Shown piece by piece: positions 6,829-16,600 of a stretch of DNA of 63,505 bases; within the stretch, counting starts at the first letter, position 1; every line of letters starts with the position of its first letter. The position numbers and the translations under genes were made by a program. Source of the stretch: Rhodopirellula europaea 6C (GTDB taxonomy: Bacteria; Planctomycetota; Planctomycetia; Pirellulales; Pirellulaceae); assembly GCF_000338295.1 (NCBI RefSeq), contig NZ_ANMO01000133.1, positions 1-63,505 on the forward strand. The letters run 5' to 3'. The notes beneath the pieces are model-generated. The model did no database searches, had not been told where the DNA came from, and saw only the letters and a program-made list of their open reading frames with translations.

Positions 6829-9384
6829 ATGTCTGATCATCCCGCTTCTAACGAAACGTTGGTCGATCCCACGTCCGAGTCGAATTCGCAAGAACAAGCG
6901 CAGGACACATTTGAAATGTCGACAACCGAGTCGGTTGTTGATCCAACGGCACAGTGGGCAGCTCACTATGCCAACCCAGTGATTGACCCAAGCGAAATTC
7001 CATCGCCGGCTGTCGACGAATCTTTGCTGTTCTACCAAGCCGACTGCACCGATGAAGCTGCCGACGTGGCGGTCGAGACGCAACCAGAACCAGTCGCTGA
7101 GCAGGTTATCTCGGAAGTGAACGCCGTGGCCGCTCCTGAAGTGCCCGCTGAGCCCGCACAGGTTGTTCCCGAGCAGTCCGCACCCGAAGAGCAACCAGTC
7201 GAACCCAATCCAGTCGCTCCGCCAGTCGAAATGGTTGCTGAGCTTGTGAGCGAACCGGCACCGGCCAAAGAATTAGCTCCCTCTTCGAAGCCTGAAGTGA
7301 TCGCCGAAGCACAGCCAGTCGCTCAACCAGAGTCAGCTGTCCAACCTGAGCCAGTTGTGAGCGAAGAGCCTGTCTCACAACGAGTGGTTGCGGAGCAAGC
7401 TGAACCCGTTCGCGAACAACCCGCCAAGTCCGCTCAAGATCAATCAGCCCAAGCGGCTGAGCCAGCGAAGGCGGCTCCGGAATCGAACGAACCGGCGGAG
7501 CCTTTGTTCCGAGACCTGGATCTGCGAGAAGAAGTTCAAAAAGCGGTTGCCGCATCGGGATACGACAAACCAACTCCGATCCAAGCCGAAATCATTCCAT
7601 ATATGTTGGATGGTCGCGACGTTCTTGCTCAGTCACAAACTGGCACCGGCAAAACAGCAGCCTTCGCGTTGCCGATCTTGTCGCGAGTCGATGTTCGCAA
7701 CCGTCGCCCGCAAGTCCTGGTGCTGGCACCGACTCGTGAATTGGCGATCCAAGTGGCTCGATCATTCACCAAGTACGGTGCTGATCTGAGTGGTTTTCAG
7801 GTCGCTGCTATCTACGGCGGTCAAGACTACGAACCCCAACTGAAGCAGCTCCGTCGTGGCGTTCAAGTCGTTGTCGGAACACCCGGCCGAGTGATCGATC
7901 ACGTCAAACGCGGTACCTTGGACCTCGGTTCGCTCGATTGCCTCGTGCTCGACGAAGCCGATGAAATGCTCAACATGGGATTCTTGGAGGACGTTCAGTT
8001 TGTCCTCGAAAAGACGCCAGAAGGACGTCAGGTAGCGTTGTTCTCGGCAACGTTGCCAAAGCCAATTCGCAAGATCGCTGACGAGTACCTGAACGACCCA
8101 GCTCGGATCACGATCAAATCAAAAACGATCACCGCTGCTTCAGTTCGCCAGCGTGCGTTGTTTGTTTCGCCTCGCGACAAGATTGACGCGTTGACTCGTA
8201 TCCTGGAAGTGGAAGAAACCGATGGAGTGATTGTCTTCACCAAGACAAAGGACTCCACGCTGAGCGTTGCCGAAAAACTGAGCCAGCAAGGGTTTTCCGC
8301 CATCGCTCTAAACGGCGACATGCCACAAAAAGTTCGCGAGCGGACAATCGACCAACTGAAACGCGGGCAACTCGACGTTTTGGTTGCGACTGATGTGGCG
8401 GCTCGAGGTTTGGACGTGCCACGGATCAGTCACGTGTTCAACTTTGATTTGCCGCACGACAGCGAATCGTATGTGCACCGCATCGGTCGTACCGGCCGGG
8501 CAGGACGCAGCGGGCAAGCGATCATCTTCTTGACCAACGCTCAGCGTCGTCAGCTTCGCTTCATTGAGAACACGACCAAGCAGCCTATCGAAATCATCGA
8601 TATTCCAACGGTTGCCGACATCAACGAGGCTCGCGTGCGGCGTTTCAAGCAACGCATCACTGATGTTTCCGCTGATCAAGACCTGACCATCTACAAGGAC
8701 ATGATCGCTCAATATGCCGAAGAATCCGGCAAACCGATGGAGATGATCGCAGCCGCATTGGCCGAAATGAGCCAGAACGGACGTCCGTTCTTGTTGAAGG
8801 AACGTCCGAAGAAGCAACGCGAACGTTCCGAGCGAGATAATTCTCGTGGGCGTGATTCGTTCGGTTCGAACGATCGCGGTAACCGTGGATCCTTCGGTGA
8901 TGATCGACCTCGTCGCCCCAAAGGTCGTCCACTCACACCCGTCAAAGAAGGCATGACTCGCTATCGCCTCGATGTTGGTTGGCAAGACGGAGTCAAACCC
9001 GGCAACATTGTTGGTGCGGTTGCCAATGAAGCTGGTATCGATGGCGAATACATCGGGCCAATCAACATTCGCGATTCGCACACCTTGATCGACCTGCCCG
9101 AAGGCATGCCCTCGGACATCTATCAAACGCTTCGCAAGACTTGGGTTGCCGGCAAACGGTTGAACCTTGAAGAAGCCGGTGACGTCGTCGATGACTTCGA
9201 AGGCGATGGCCGTCGCGGTAACTTCCGCAAGGAAGGTTTCCGCAAAGGCAAGTTCTCCGGCAACGGTGGTTCGGGCGGCAAGAGCTTCAGTGGCGGAAAG
9301 CGTTCGTTCGGCAACAAGTCTCGCAACAACGGAAGCACCGCACCAACCGCGAAACGTGGCAAGAAGAAGTTCAAACCTTCTTGA
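6829..9384 (+). CDS. DEAD-box ATP-dependent RNA helicase with DbpA-type RNA-binding domain
   Basis: 851 residues. Residues 1 to about 223 form a Pro/Glu/Val/Ala-rich acidic, probably disordered extension. The helicase core follows: Q motif (GYDKPTPIQ), motif I AQSQTGTGKT near 267, PTREL, TPGR, DEAD near 375, SAT near 406, and HRIGRTGRAGR near 550. A DbpA-like RNA-binding domain spans about 708-784 (MTRYRLDVGWQDGVKPGNIVGAVANE), and a basic Gly/Arg/Lys-rich tail ends the protein. It would unwind RNA in ribosome assembly or mRNA turnover (CsdA/DeaD-like architecture). ATG 6829 is chosen; an in-frame ATG at 6769 would read through the attenuator hairpin. The 3' end overlaps the convergent isomerase gene by 14 bp. 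Confidence 0.93.
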   Translation: MSDHPASNETLVDPTSESNSQEQAQDTFEMSTTESVVDPTAQWAAHYANPVIDPSEIPSPAVDESLLFYQADCTDEAADVAVETQPEPVAEQVISEVNAVAAPEVPAEPAQVVPEQSAPEEQPVEPNPVAPPVEMVAELVSEPAPAKELAPSSKPEVIAEAQPVAQPESAVQPEPVVSEEPVSQRVVAEQAEPVREQPAKSAQDQSAQAAEPAKAAPESNEPAEPLFRDLDLREEVQKAVAASGYDKPTPIQAEIIPYMLDGRDVLAQSQTGTGKTAAFALPILSRVDVRNRRPQVLVLAPTRELAIQVARSFTKYGADLSGFQVAAIYGGQDYEPQLKQLRRGVQVVVGTPGRVIDHVKRGTLDLGSLDCLVLDEADEMLNMGFLEDVQFVLEKTPEGRQVALFSATLPKPIRKIADEYLNDPARITIKSKTITAASVRQRALFVSPRDKIDALTRILEVEETDGVIVFTKTKDSTLSVAEKLSQQGFSAIALNGDMPQKVRERTIDQLKRGQLDVLVATDVAARGLDVPRISHVFNFDLPHDSESYVHRIGRTGRAGRSGQAIIFLTNAQRRQLRFIENTTKQPIEIIDIPTVADINEARVRRFKQRITDVSADQDLTIYKDMIAQYAEESGKPMEMIAAALAEMSQNGRPFLLKERPKKQRERSERDNSRGRDSFGSNDRGNRGSFGDDRPRRPKGRPLTPVKEGMTRYRLDVGWQDGVKPGNIVGAVANEAGIDGEYIGPINIRDSHTLIDLPEGMPSDIYQTLRKTWVAGKRLNLEEAGDVVDDFEGDGRRGNFRKEGFRKGKFSGNGGSGGKSFSGGKRSFGNKSRNNGSTAPTAKRGKKKFKPS

Positions 9385-10150
9385 TCCACGACGCCGCTTC
9401 GCGAAGCCCCGCGGCGGCATCGTTGACCGGCCAATACTCCAGCCCAACGTGGCCGGAGTAGCCGGTGTCGGCGATCGCCGCGAAGATGGACGGGTAATGC
9501 AATTCGCCTCGATCGAGTTCATGCCGACCGGGGTTGCCGGCGGCATGACAGTGAGCGATCGCATCAACGTTCTTCGTCAAATTGGCGATCACATGGCCTT
9601 CGCTGATCTGCTGGTGATAGATGTCAAACGTCACCTTCACGTTGGGACTGTTGACCTCTTGGATGATTGAGAACGCTTCGTCACTGCGGACCAAGTAGTA
9701 GCCAGCATGATCGATCAGCTCGTTGAGAGGTTCGATTGCCAGCACAACGCCGGAATCTTCCAGCATTGGTGCGGCTTCTTTCAAACCCGCCACCATGCAA
9801 TCTCGTTGCTCGGCCCGGTCGACACCCGGTCGCGCATCGCCGACTTGCGAGATCAGCACGGGGCAATTCAGTTGCCCGGCCGCGGTGATGGATTCCTTCA
9901 AGCCAGCCAGGTATTCAGCTCGCACGTCGGGATCCACCAGACTGATGAACTTCGTGCAGACGGCGGCGACTTGAAGCTGCAACTCTTCGCGTGCTTGATT
10001 GATAGCGTCCAGGTCTTTGTCCCACCACTTCCAAAATTCGAAGGCGGGATAGCCACACTCAGCGACCAGCTTCATCGCATCAACGGTGGACAGGTTTTCG
10101 AGAACAGCGTCGACGCAGACAGAAGCTTTCAATCGAGCGGGTGAATTCAT
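9371..10150 (-). CDS. Hydroxypyruvate isomerase-like TIM-barrel protein
   Basis: 259 residues of the xylose-isomerase-like TIM-barrel superfamily. Candidate metal ligands are the Glu of AIEPLNE, the Asp/His of VTFDIYHQQ, the His of HCHAAGNPGRHE and the Glu of GLEYWP. The HAAGNPGRHELDRGELHYP segment is characteristic of the hydroxypyruvate isomerase (Hyi) group, which interconverts hydroxypyruvate and tartronate semialdehyde; sugar isomerases and epimerases of the same fold cannot be excluded. Its ATG overlaps the stop of the preceding C13-like gene (ATGA, 10147-10150), making it the last gene of the nine-gene operon. Why a metabolic enzyme is coupled to this operon is unclear. Confidence 0.85.
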   Translation of the reverse strand: MNSPARLKASVCVDAVLENLSTVDAMKLVAECGYPAFEFWKWWDKDLDAINQAREELQLQVAAVCTKFISLVDPDVRAEYLAGLKESITAAGQLNCPVLISQVGDARPGVDRAEQRDCMVAGLKEAAPMLEDSGVVLAIEPLNELIDHAGYYLVRSDEAFSIIQEVNSPNVKVTFDIYHQQISEGHVIANLTKNVDAIAHCHAAGNPGRHELDRGELHYPSIFAAIADTGYSGHVGLEYWPVNDAAAGLREAASWIKKV

Positions 10151-11244
10151 GGAGGCGAGTTGCTTTCAACTTCGTGGTAGAGTTCGGCGAGCGGGACCAA
10201 GATTTTCTCGAGGTGGTCCGCCCATTGGTTGTCAGGAAACGCGGCGGGATCAGAAAGCCGTTGCATACGAAGCGTATCCAGCTGGTCTTCCAATTCATCG
10301 CGGCGTTTGAGTTGATCGTCGGTCCAATTCAATGAGTTGGCAACCGGGGCGATCGTCATTCGGCCCGCCTGTTTCCCATCGAGCTTTGCCAACTGTTCCG
10401 GTGTGAGTACTTTCCTGCGAAGGTCGTCCGCCTTCGTGCCCAAGCCATCGCCGTTGTCATCCATCAACGCGTGTTCCGTCGCGATCCGGTCTTCCGTTTC
10501 GTAGAAAAGCTCGACATCCTTGCTGGCTCTGACAAACGCTTCGCGAATCGAAACAGCGTCATCGTGATCGAGATCGGAATCAATCGCCGCAAGAGCTTCT
10601 GCGAAGTACTGGCCGAACCTCGCGAAATTTTGTTCGTTGCCGCTCTTGGTTGCGGTGACGATGATTCGGTTGGGGCCGGACAATGCGTTGATGAACGGAC
10701 CGCTCGATGAAGCGTTGTTGACGACCACAACGGGACGCTTGAAACCGGCCAACCAGTTCTTCATTTGGCCCGCGGAAACATCCGGACCTCGCAGGTTGAA
10801 CTTGGCGACGCTACGGGCAAAGGTTCCGTGACCAATGAGCGAAATCCAAAGCGGTCGAGGGGAATCCGTTTCCAAATCTTGCAAGGCTTGCTCCAGCAAT
10901 TGCAAATCACTCTGTTCGTTGTTCGAAGACGCCTCGCCAATTCGAATCGTGTTCAGCTTTGCCGTTTTCCCAAGTTTCGTCCACGTGTCGGACCACTCAC
11001 GGAAGACGGGCTCATACGATTCTTCGCCCGCCGCGCCGACAACGACAATCAAATCGCCGCGAATGAGTTCGCTTTCTTTTGAATCAGCCGATTCGGGTTG
11101 TTGGCTTGCTTCGGATGAGGCGGTTACTTCGGCTGACGATGTGTCTTGTCCCCAGCCCAAAGTTGACGTGGGCAAGCACAATGCGGTCGCAATGCCAAGT
11201 TTGGCCCAGTGTTTTCCACGAAGCATATTTGATCGGTTGCTCAT
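10147..11244 (-). CDS. Exported C13/caspase-fold-like protein lacking an obvious catalytic Cys
   Basis: 365 residues with an N-terminal signal peptide (about 1-33, ending LGWGQ). The core LIVVVGAAGEESY, WISLIGHGTF (His139), KFNLRGPDVSAGQMKNWL, VVVVNNASSSG (176-182) and IIVTATKSG resembles bacterial C13 (legumain-like) peptidases of the caspase-haemoglobinase fold. His139 is kept, but where the Cys is expected the sequence reads N-N-A-S-S-S-G, so catalysis is doubtful. The acidic motif DDNGDGLG could bind a metal. ATG 11244 overlaps the stop of the VWA gene by 4 bp. Fold assignment is by motif recognition and is moderately sure. Confidence 0.65.
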   Translation of the reverse strand: MSNRSNMLRGKHWAKLGIATALCLPTSTLGWGQDTSSAEVTASSEASQQPESADSKESELIRGDLIVVVGAAGEESYEPVFREWSDTWTKLGKTAKLNTIRIGEASSNNEQSDLQLLEQALQDLETDSPRPLWISLIGHGTFARSVAKFNLRGPDVSAGQMKNWLAGFKRPVVVVNNASSSGPFINALSGPNRIIVTATKSGNEQNFARFGQYFAEALAAIDSDLDHDDAVSIREAFVRASKDVELFYETEDRIATEHALMDDNGDGLGTKADDLRRKVLTPEQLAKLDGKQAGRMTIAPVANSLNWTDDQLKRRDELEDQLDTLRMQRLSDPAAFPDNQWADHLEKILVPLAELYHEVESNSPP

Positions 11245-13664
11245 GCGAGTCCCTTCCATCTTCGAAGTCCCCATTCGCCGCACAGGCAGGCCATCGCGAG
11301 TAGCATCACCCATGTTTGGTGCCAAAGAGGATAGACCCAAGTCTCGGTCACCGGTATTTCTCGATTGGGAAGGTCGCTGACAAAGTCACCCAGGTTCGAC
11401 ACTCGCAGGACTTCACCACCGGTGGATTCAGCCAAGTTGTCCAGCCAGCTTATGTTCCACGACAATCGCTGGGTTTCTTCCATGCCGGGATCGCTGACCC
11501 AGCCGCCTTCGTCGTTTCCGATGAAGCTTTGGTCGGCTGCTTTCGCATCGGCTGAAACCGTGAACCGACCGGAGTCACGCGAGACAAACGTTGCGGCGTA
11601 GGTTCCAAGTTCGTTTGCATCGGGACGAGCGGTAAGCGGGATTGAAACGCCATCTTCACCAGTCACGTTGAGCGTCACCGTTGCATTTTCCATCGGCAGA
11701 TACGATTCGTCTCGCACCAAGACTCGCAGGTTGGTGGATCCGGTCGAGCCATCTGGTTCGATGGTCAGTTCCACGCGGCGAGGGACTTCGCCCACCAACC
11801 AACGTGCCATTTGACGCCATGCCTGAGCAGGATCGTCGCTGACTTCGCTCGTGTTGTCGTATTGGTTTTTCCGCATCGACCATCGCCAGTAGTCGCCGAT
11901 TGGCATGGCCGCCGTTCGGCCCTTTCCGAATCGCTGGGTGATGAATGCGGGTGCGGGGCGGCCAGAACTTGTTTCCAATTGAGCCAGTTCGATGGCTCCG
12001 GGTTTGATGTCGCCGACTTCATGAGTCACGCGGAAAGGTGGCATCTTCGACAGTCGCAGCTTTTCAGCGGCTTCCGTCTCGCGTAGTCGTTGCCAAGGCT
12101 GCAGCATGCCTTCGCGGGTGATGGACCATTTGCCACCGGGAGCTGGTCGGTCGGACCGATTGCGTGGTGCGTAGACGGGGGACAGTTCGCCCAGAGGTGT
12201 CTTCCCGAAGGAATCATCGTTGAATGATTCTTGGCCGCCCAACATCAGCAACCCGCCGCCTCGCAGACTCACGAATTGTCGCAGAAGCAACATTTGATCT
12301 TGTGTGAAAAACTCTGGTTCGATGTCGTCCAGAATGATTCCGTGATAGGCGAACAATTCCTCCGACGTTTCGGGAAATCCTTGGCTGAGCTCTTCGGATT
12401 CTTTGACGCCCAATCGGATCATGACCGCTTCATCGTATTGCTCTCGGGTCTCTTCCTCGTCCTCGCCCAAGCCAGCGAACAACGGATTGCTGCTGTTGAC
12501 GCCTTTGTCACGGAAACTGAATTTTGGCTCCTTGTCCGCGATTCGAAGCAGTCCCACGAGTTGCGTTTCAGCGTCGCTCTGCAGTGCACGCCGAAGGAAT
12601 TTGAATTCCCAGTTGGGACGTCCGGCCAGGTAAAGGATTCGGAACGGGCCACGCCGAGGTTGAACGTCGATCCAACGTTGGTTGTTTCGCAACGTGGCTT
12701 CATCGCCCGAAGACCCTTCCAGCCACGCGCTGCCTTCGTCGATTTGAGAACGGATGGATTTACGTTGAGACGGAGTGAAGGCCAACACTCGATAGAATTG
12801 GGTTCCTGATTGTTCGGGGCGGAAACGAAACGTAACCGATTGCAGTTCGCCTTCCTTTTCAATCGTGACGGTCTTCTCTTCGACGGAAGTCCCTGATGCG
12901 TTGAGCAACTGAACGACTACCTCTTGGTCTTTCAGTCCAGTCGCCATCACATCAGCGCGAACGGTCATCGGCGACGTCTCAAAATCGCTTTGAGTCACGC
13001 TGACTCGTTCCAATCGCAAGTCGGTCGGTGTGGTCGGAGCATCCGGCAGCACGGGGAAGATCGGGAACGGGAAATCGGTGCTGGCGATTTGTTCCACCGA
13101 GGGATCGGTGAGATTGCCGTCGCTGAACAGCAACGCACCAGCCACAGGACGTCCTTTCAGTCGTTGCGACAGAGCATCGATTGATGTTTGCATGGATGAT
13201 TGCATGCCATTGAACTCGATCGTGTCGATGTCGGCCAAGCGGCTCAATCGTGAATCTGCACCGAACAAGCGGACGTCAAAAGTCTGTTCCAATTGAACTC
13301 GCCAGTCGGAGTCGGCGGCCAATGTGTTGGCAAAGTTCTGGCCTCGTGAAAGCTCTTCGTCCGCGTCTTGAAGCTGCATGCTCTGGCTGGTGTCAACCAA
13401 GATCGGAAACAAGTTGGCCTGCGGTCGAGGACGTTCGCCTCGCCACATTGGCTGAAGCAAACACAGCAGCATCAATGCAACCGCGATCAGCTTCAGCGTT
13501 GCCGCGAGCACGCGAATTGGGGTGGATGCGCGAGATCGGGTGTAGGACCAGCCAATCGCAGCGGCGAGCACGACCGCGAGGATCGCGGCGGGGACGATCC
13601 ACTCCGGTGCACCCCACACCAAATGCTGGGTCCAGTTGTCAGATGAATCCAAAGCGTCGTTCAA
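11241..13664 (-). CDS. Membrane VWA / glutamine-amidotransferase-like protein
   Basis: 807 residues. Two N-terminal membrane segments (about 24-42 and 55-70), then a VWA-like domain with MIDAS motif DTSQS (about 90-94) and a long strand-rich region. A class-I-amidotransferase-like section follows (RILYLAGRPNWEFKFLRRAL, YHGIILDDIEPEFFTQDQMLLLRQFVSLRGGGLLMLGG), then Ig-like strands, and a C-terminal membrane helix (WVMLLAMACLCGEWGLRR). The bulk faces the periplasm. The architecture matches the large VWA proteins next to BatA/MoxR genes in planctomycetes. Start and stop overlap both neighbours by 4 bp, implying fixed stoichiometry in one complex. Confidence 0.82.
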   Translation of the reverse strand: MNDALDSSDNWTQHLVWGAPEWIVPAAILAVVLAAAIGWSYTRSRASTPIRVLAATLKLIAVALMLLCLLQPMWRGERPRPQANLFPILVDTSQSMQLQDADEELSRGQNFANTLAADSDWRVQLEQTFDVRLFGADSRLSRLADIDTIEFNGMQSSMQTSIDALSQRLKGRPVAGALLFSDGNLTDPSVEQIASTDFPFPIFPVLPDAPTTPTDLRLERVSVTQSDFETSPMTVRADVMATGLKDQEVVVQLLNASGTSVEEKTVTIEKEGELQSVTFRFRPEQSGTQFYRVLAFTPSQRKSIRSQIDEGSAWLEGSSGDEATLRNNQRWIDVQPRRGPFRILYLAGRPNWEFKFLRRALQSDAETQLVGLLRIADKEPKFSFRDKGVNSSNPLFAGLGEDEEETREQYDEAVMIRLGVKESEELSQGFPETSEELFAYHGIILDDIEPEFFTQDQMLLLRQFVSLRGGGLLMLGGQESFNDDSFGKTPLGELSPVYAPRNRSDRPAPGGKWSITREGMLQPWQRLRETEAAEKLRLSKMPPFRVTHEVGDIKPGAIELAQLETSSGRPAPAFITQRFGKGRTAAMPIGDYWRWSMRKNQYDNTSEVSDDPAQAWRQMARWLVGEVPRRVELTIEPDGSTGSTNLRVLVRDESYLPMENATVTLNVTGEDGVSIPLTARPDANELGTYAATFVSRDSGRFTVSADAKAADQSFIGNDEGGWVSDPGMEETQRLSWNISWLDNLAESTGGEVLRVSNLGDFVSDLPNREIPVTETWVYPLWHQTWVMLLAMACLCGEWGLRRWKGLA

Positions 13665-16600
13665 AGCCCGCTCCCGATTCGTTCGTAGTAACGTCGCACG
13701 GCTTCGGAGTATTGATCCGGAACCGGATCACGATCGATCGGAACGAGCGATTGTTTCTTGGCACTGCGACGCATGTATTCTTCGGCGAGATCGCGTTTGA
13801 GTTCTCGCATCGGCTCAACAATCATTTCCTCGACCAAATCCCATTGAGGCGGTTTGGATTCGCGGCGAATCTCTTCACGCATGTCGCGGGCTCGTTCCCG
13901 AATCCGTGTGGCTCGAGAACGCAGTTCGGGATCGGAAACCATCTGTTCGATGTCTCTCAAACCATCGGACCATTCACGAAACCCTTCGCCGGTCAGCGGT
14001 GAAGTGAAGTTGCTGGGAGAGGACGATGGAGCTTCGGCGGCCGTCGGATTGGCACCGCCGGATTGACCCGCGGTGGGCGACATGGAGGGAGACTGTGACT
14101 GGCCTTCTTGTGGTTGGCCTTGCTGCGGTTGTGAGGCGGGGCGAAGACCGGGAGGTCCTTGCGGACGCTCGGTGGATTCTTGCGGTTCGGTGTTCTCGGA
14201 TGGTTCACCTGGAGTCGGCTCGGACGAAGATTCTCCATCTTGAGCTTGTCCGCCCTGCCCTGCCCCACCCTGCCCCGGCGAGGTGGACTGGGAAGGCGAA
14301 TTTGATGGTTGGCCACCTTCCGATTCGCCAGGCGATTGCTCTCCTGGTGATTGGTTGCTTGGTGTTTCTGAGTTACTTGCTTCTCCACCGGCAGTTGGCT
14401 CGCCTGGCTCTTGTTCATCCTGCGGCTGACCGGGGCCACCTCGGCCCGGTTGGCCTTCCTCGCTGGTTTGTTGTTGTCCGGGTTGTTGCTGGCCGGATTG
14501 CCCTGGCTCTTGACCTTGGCCTGGCTGGTTCTCAGCGCGTTGTCCCTGCTGGGGTTCTTCTTCTCCGGGCTGGCGTTCCGATGGCTCTGAGGTTCCGCCC
14601 TGCCCTTCCCCGTTGGGATCATCCCCGCGTGCTTGCTGGATTTCGTCTTCCACGGCGGATTCCAATTGCTCGGCCAAATTCGCCGCGCGTTGCAAGCCTT
14701 CCGCTTCGTTGCCCAGCACGCTTTCGGCGGCGGATTCGATTTTCTCGCTCAATTCCTCGATCGCTTCGCCCGCTTGTCCCGCCATTTGCTGAGACTGCGC
14801 ATCAAAGCCACGCTGGAGAAGTTGGCTGGCGGCATCGAGTCGTTCTTGCGTCCGGCGTTGTTGTGTTTCGCGAAACGCGTCGTACAAGTTTTGCGCGAGC
14901 AACGACTCGGACTCTTCGGCTTCTTGGACGACCTCTTCGATGTCCTCCATCAATTCACCCAGTGACTCACGCTGCGCGGTCAGAGCGTCCTTGAGTTCTT
15001 CGCGGTTGCCGCTGGATCGCAAACCGGGCGATTCGCTGGGAGCGTCCATCTCCGACAACTGTTCCTCGAGTTCCTCTTGTTCCGTGTTCAATTCGCGAGC
15101 GCGGTCCCGCATTGACTGCATCGCTTCGTTGAACTGGCCGGCGGCCTGTTCGCGAATTTCTTCGCGGACGGATTCGAGTTCGCGCTCGGCACGTTTGCCG
15201 CTGGACAAAGCCGTAGCCGCATCTTGCTGTTCCATCGCTTCGCCAGCCTCGCGAATGTTTTCACGTGTCTGTTCGAGTTGTTCGCTGGCTTCCTGCATGT
15301 TGGATGCGTTCTCGGGTGAGTTCATGCGTTCCATCAGTTCATCAGTTTGACGAAGCATGTCCTGCTGTTGCTCGCGAAGACGTTCGAGTTGCCGGCGGAG
15401 TTCTTCCTTTTCTTCTTCGTCGTCCGCCAATTGCATCGCGGATTGAAGCTGAGCCAGTTCCTCATTGAGGTCTTGTTGGCGACGGGCGAGTTCACTCAAC
15501 CGGCTAAGGACTTGACGCGTCTCACGTTGAGCTTGCTGCTCCGGCGTCATCTGAGCTTGCTGCTGCGTTTCGTAGCGGTCCTCTTCTTGGTCCAGTTCCA
15601 ATTCGTCGAGTTGTTGTTGTTTGCTTTGTTGTCCCGCGGAGCCTTGGCTGGGTTGCTGCTGTTGTGAACGCGTGACTTCGAATTCACTGGCTCGCATCCG
15701 AAGCAGACCGGCGTAAGCGGATTGTTCCGCGACCACGGCAGCAGACAATGGTTCACGGTCGCTTGTCTCGATCGCTCTGTTCAATTCCGTAACGGCGGAC
15801 TGCATCGATCGTCGGACGTTGGCTGCATGCTGCTTGGCTTCGTCTTCGGTGAGCTCTTGAGCCAGTTCGTCCAATTGAGCGATGAGGTCTTGTTGCGAGT
15901 CAGCGATCACACGAACGTCCGCTGTCGTTTGCTCGTTCCAGCGAACGGTCGATTGCAGTAGTTTCCAGGTGGCCTGGATGATTTGCTTTTGCGTTTCAAT
16001 CAGCTCTTCGGCTTGTTGTTCTTGTTCGCTTGGCTCAGACGGTTCGGAAGGTTGGCTGGCTTGGGGATCGCCCTCACGAAAGATATCTTCGAAACGTCGG
16101 ACTTCGGCAAAGTACAGATCACTCTGTGTGCGACGGACTTCGGTCTCAGAGGATTCACCAGCGACCTTGTCCTCGGCCCAAAAGGAATACGACAGCAGAT
16201 CGTCGGGTTTGGCCTCGAGCGATTCCATGTCGACCATGTGCTGGATCGTTTGCTTTTGATTGGCAGCGATGTTTTCGGCCAACACAATGTCCTGCGGCGG
16301 TTTGCCGGCGAACGTCAGCGAAACGCCCGCGCGGGAGAGCCCGTGGTCGTCTCGGACTTCCGCGGCGATGAGAAACTCTTCCAATGCCGAGACGGAGACG
16401 TCGCCGCCAACCGTGGGGCGAATCTTTGCCGACTGATTGGGCAGCATTCGGACAATGAACTGAGTCGATAGCTGATTCGACCGGTCTTTGTCGTCCTTCA
16501 GTTCCACGTCGAATCGTTGGCTTTCCTCCACTTGGATTGCGACCGACCACCACAAAGGACGCTCAGTATCTTGGGTCAACTCCAACGGAGATGCGTCTTC

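Noticed and set aside
6571-7194. A 207-codon minus-strand open frame upstream of and into the helicase gene
   Set aside because: Cys/Trp/Arg-rich composition and antisense overlap with the acidic helicase extension; it also runs through the structured leader.
8308-9567. A 419-codon minus-strand open frame opposite the helicase
   Set aside because: It overlaps the conserved helicase core and DbpA domain in antisense and shows no family motif or ribosome binding site.
14026-14994. A long plus-strand open frame of about 320 codons
   Set aside because: It is the antisense of the Gly/Gln/Pro-rich and coiled-coil segment of the minus-strand membrane protein; the translation is Arg/Leu-rich with no domain, typical of a GC-rich shadow frame.
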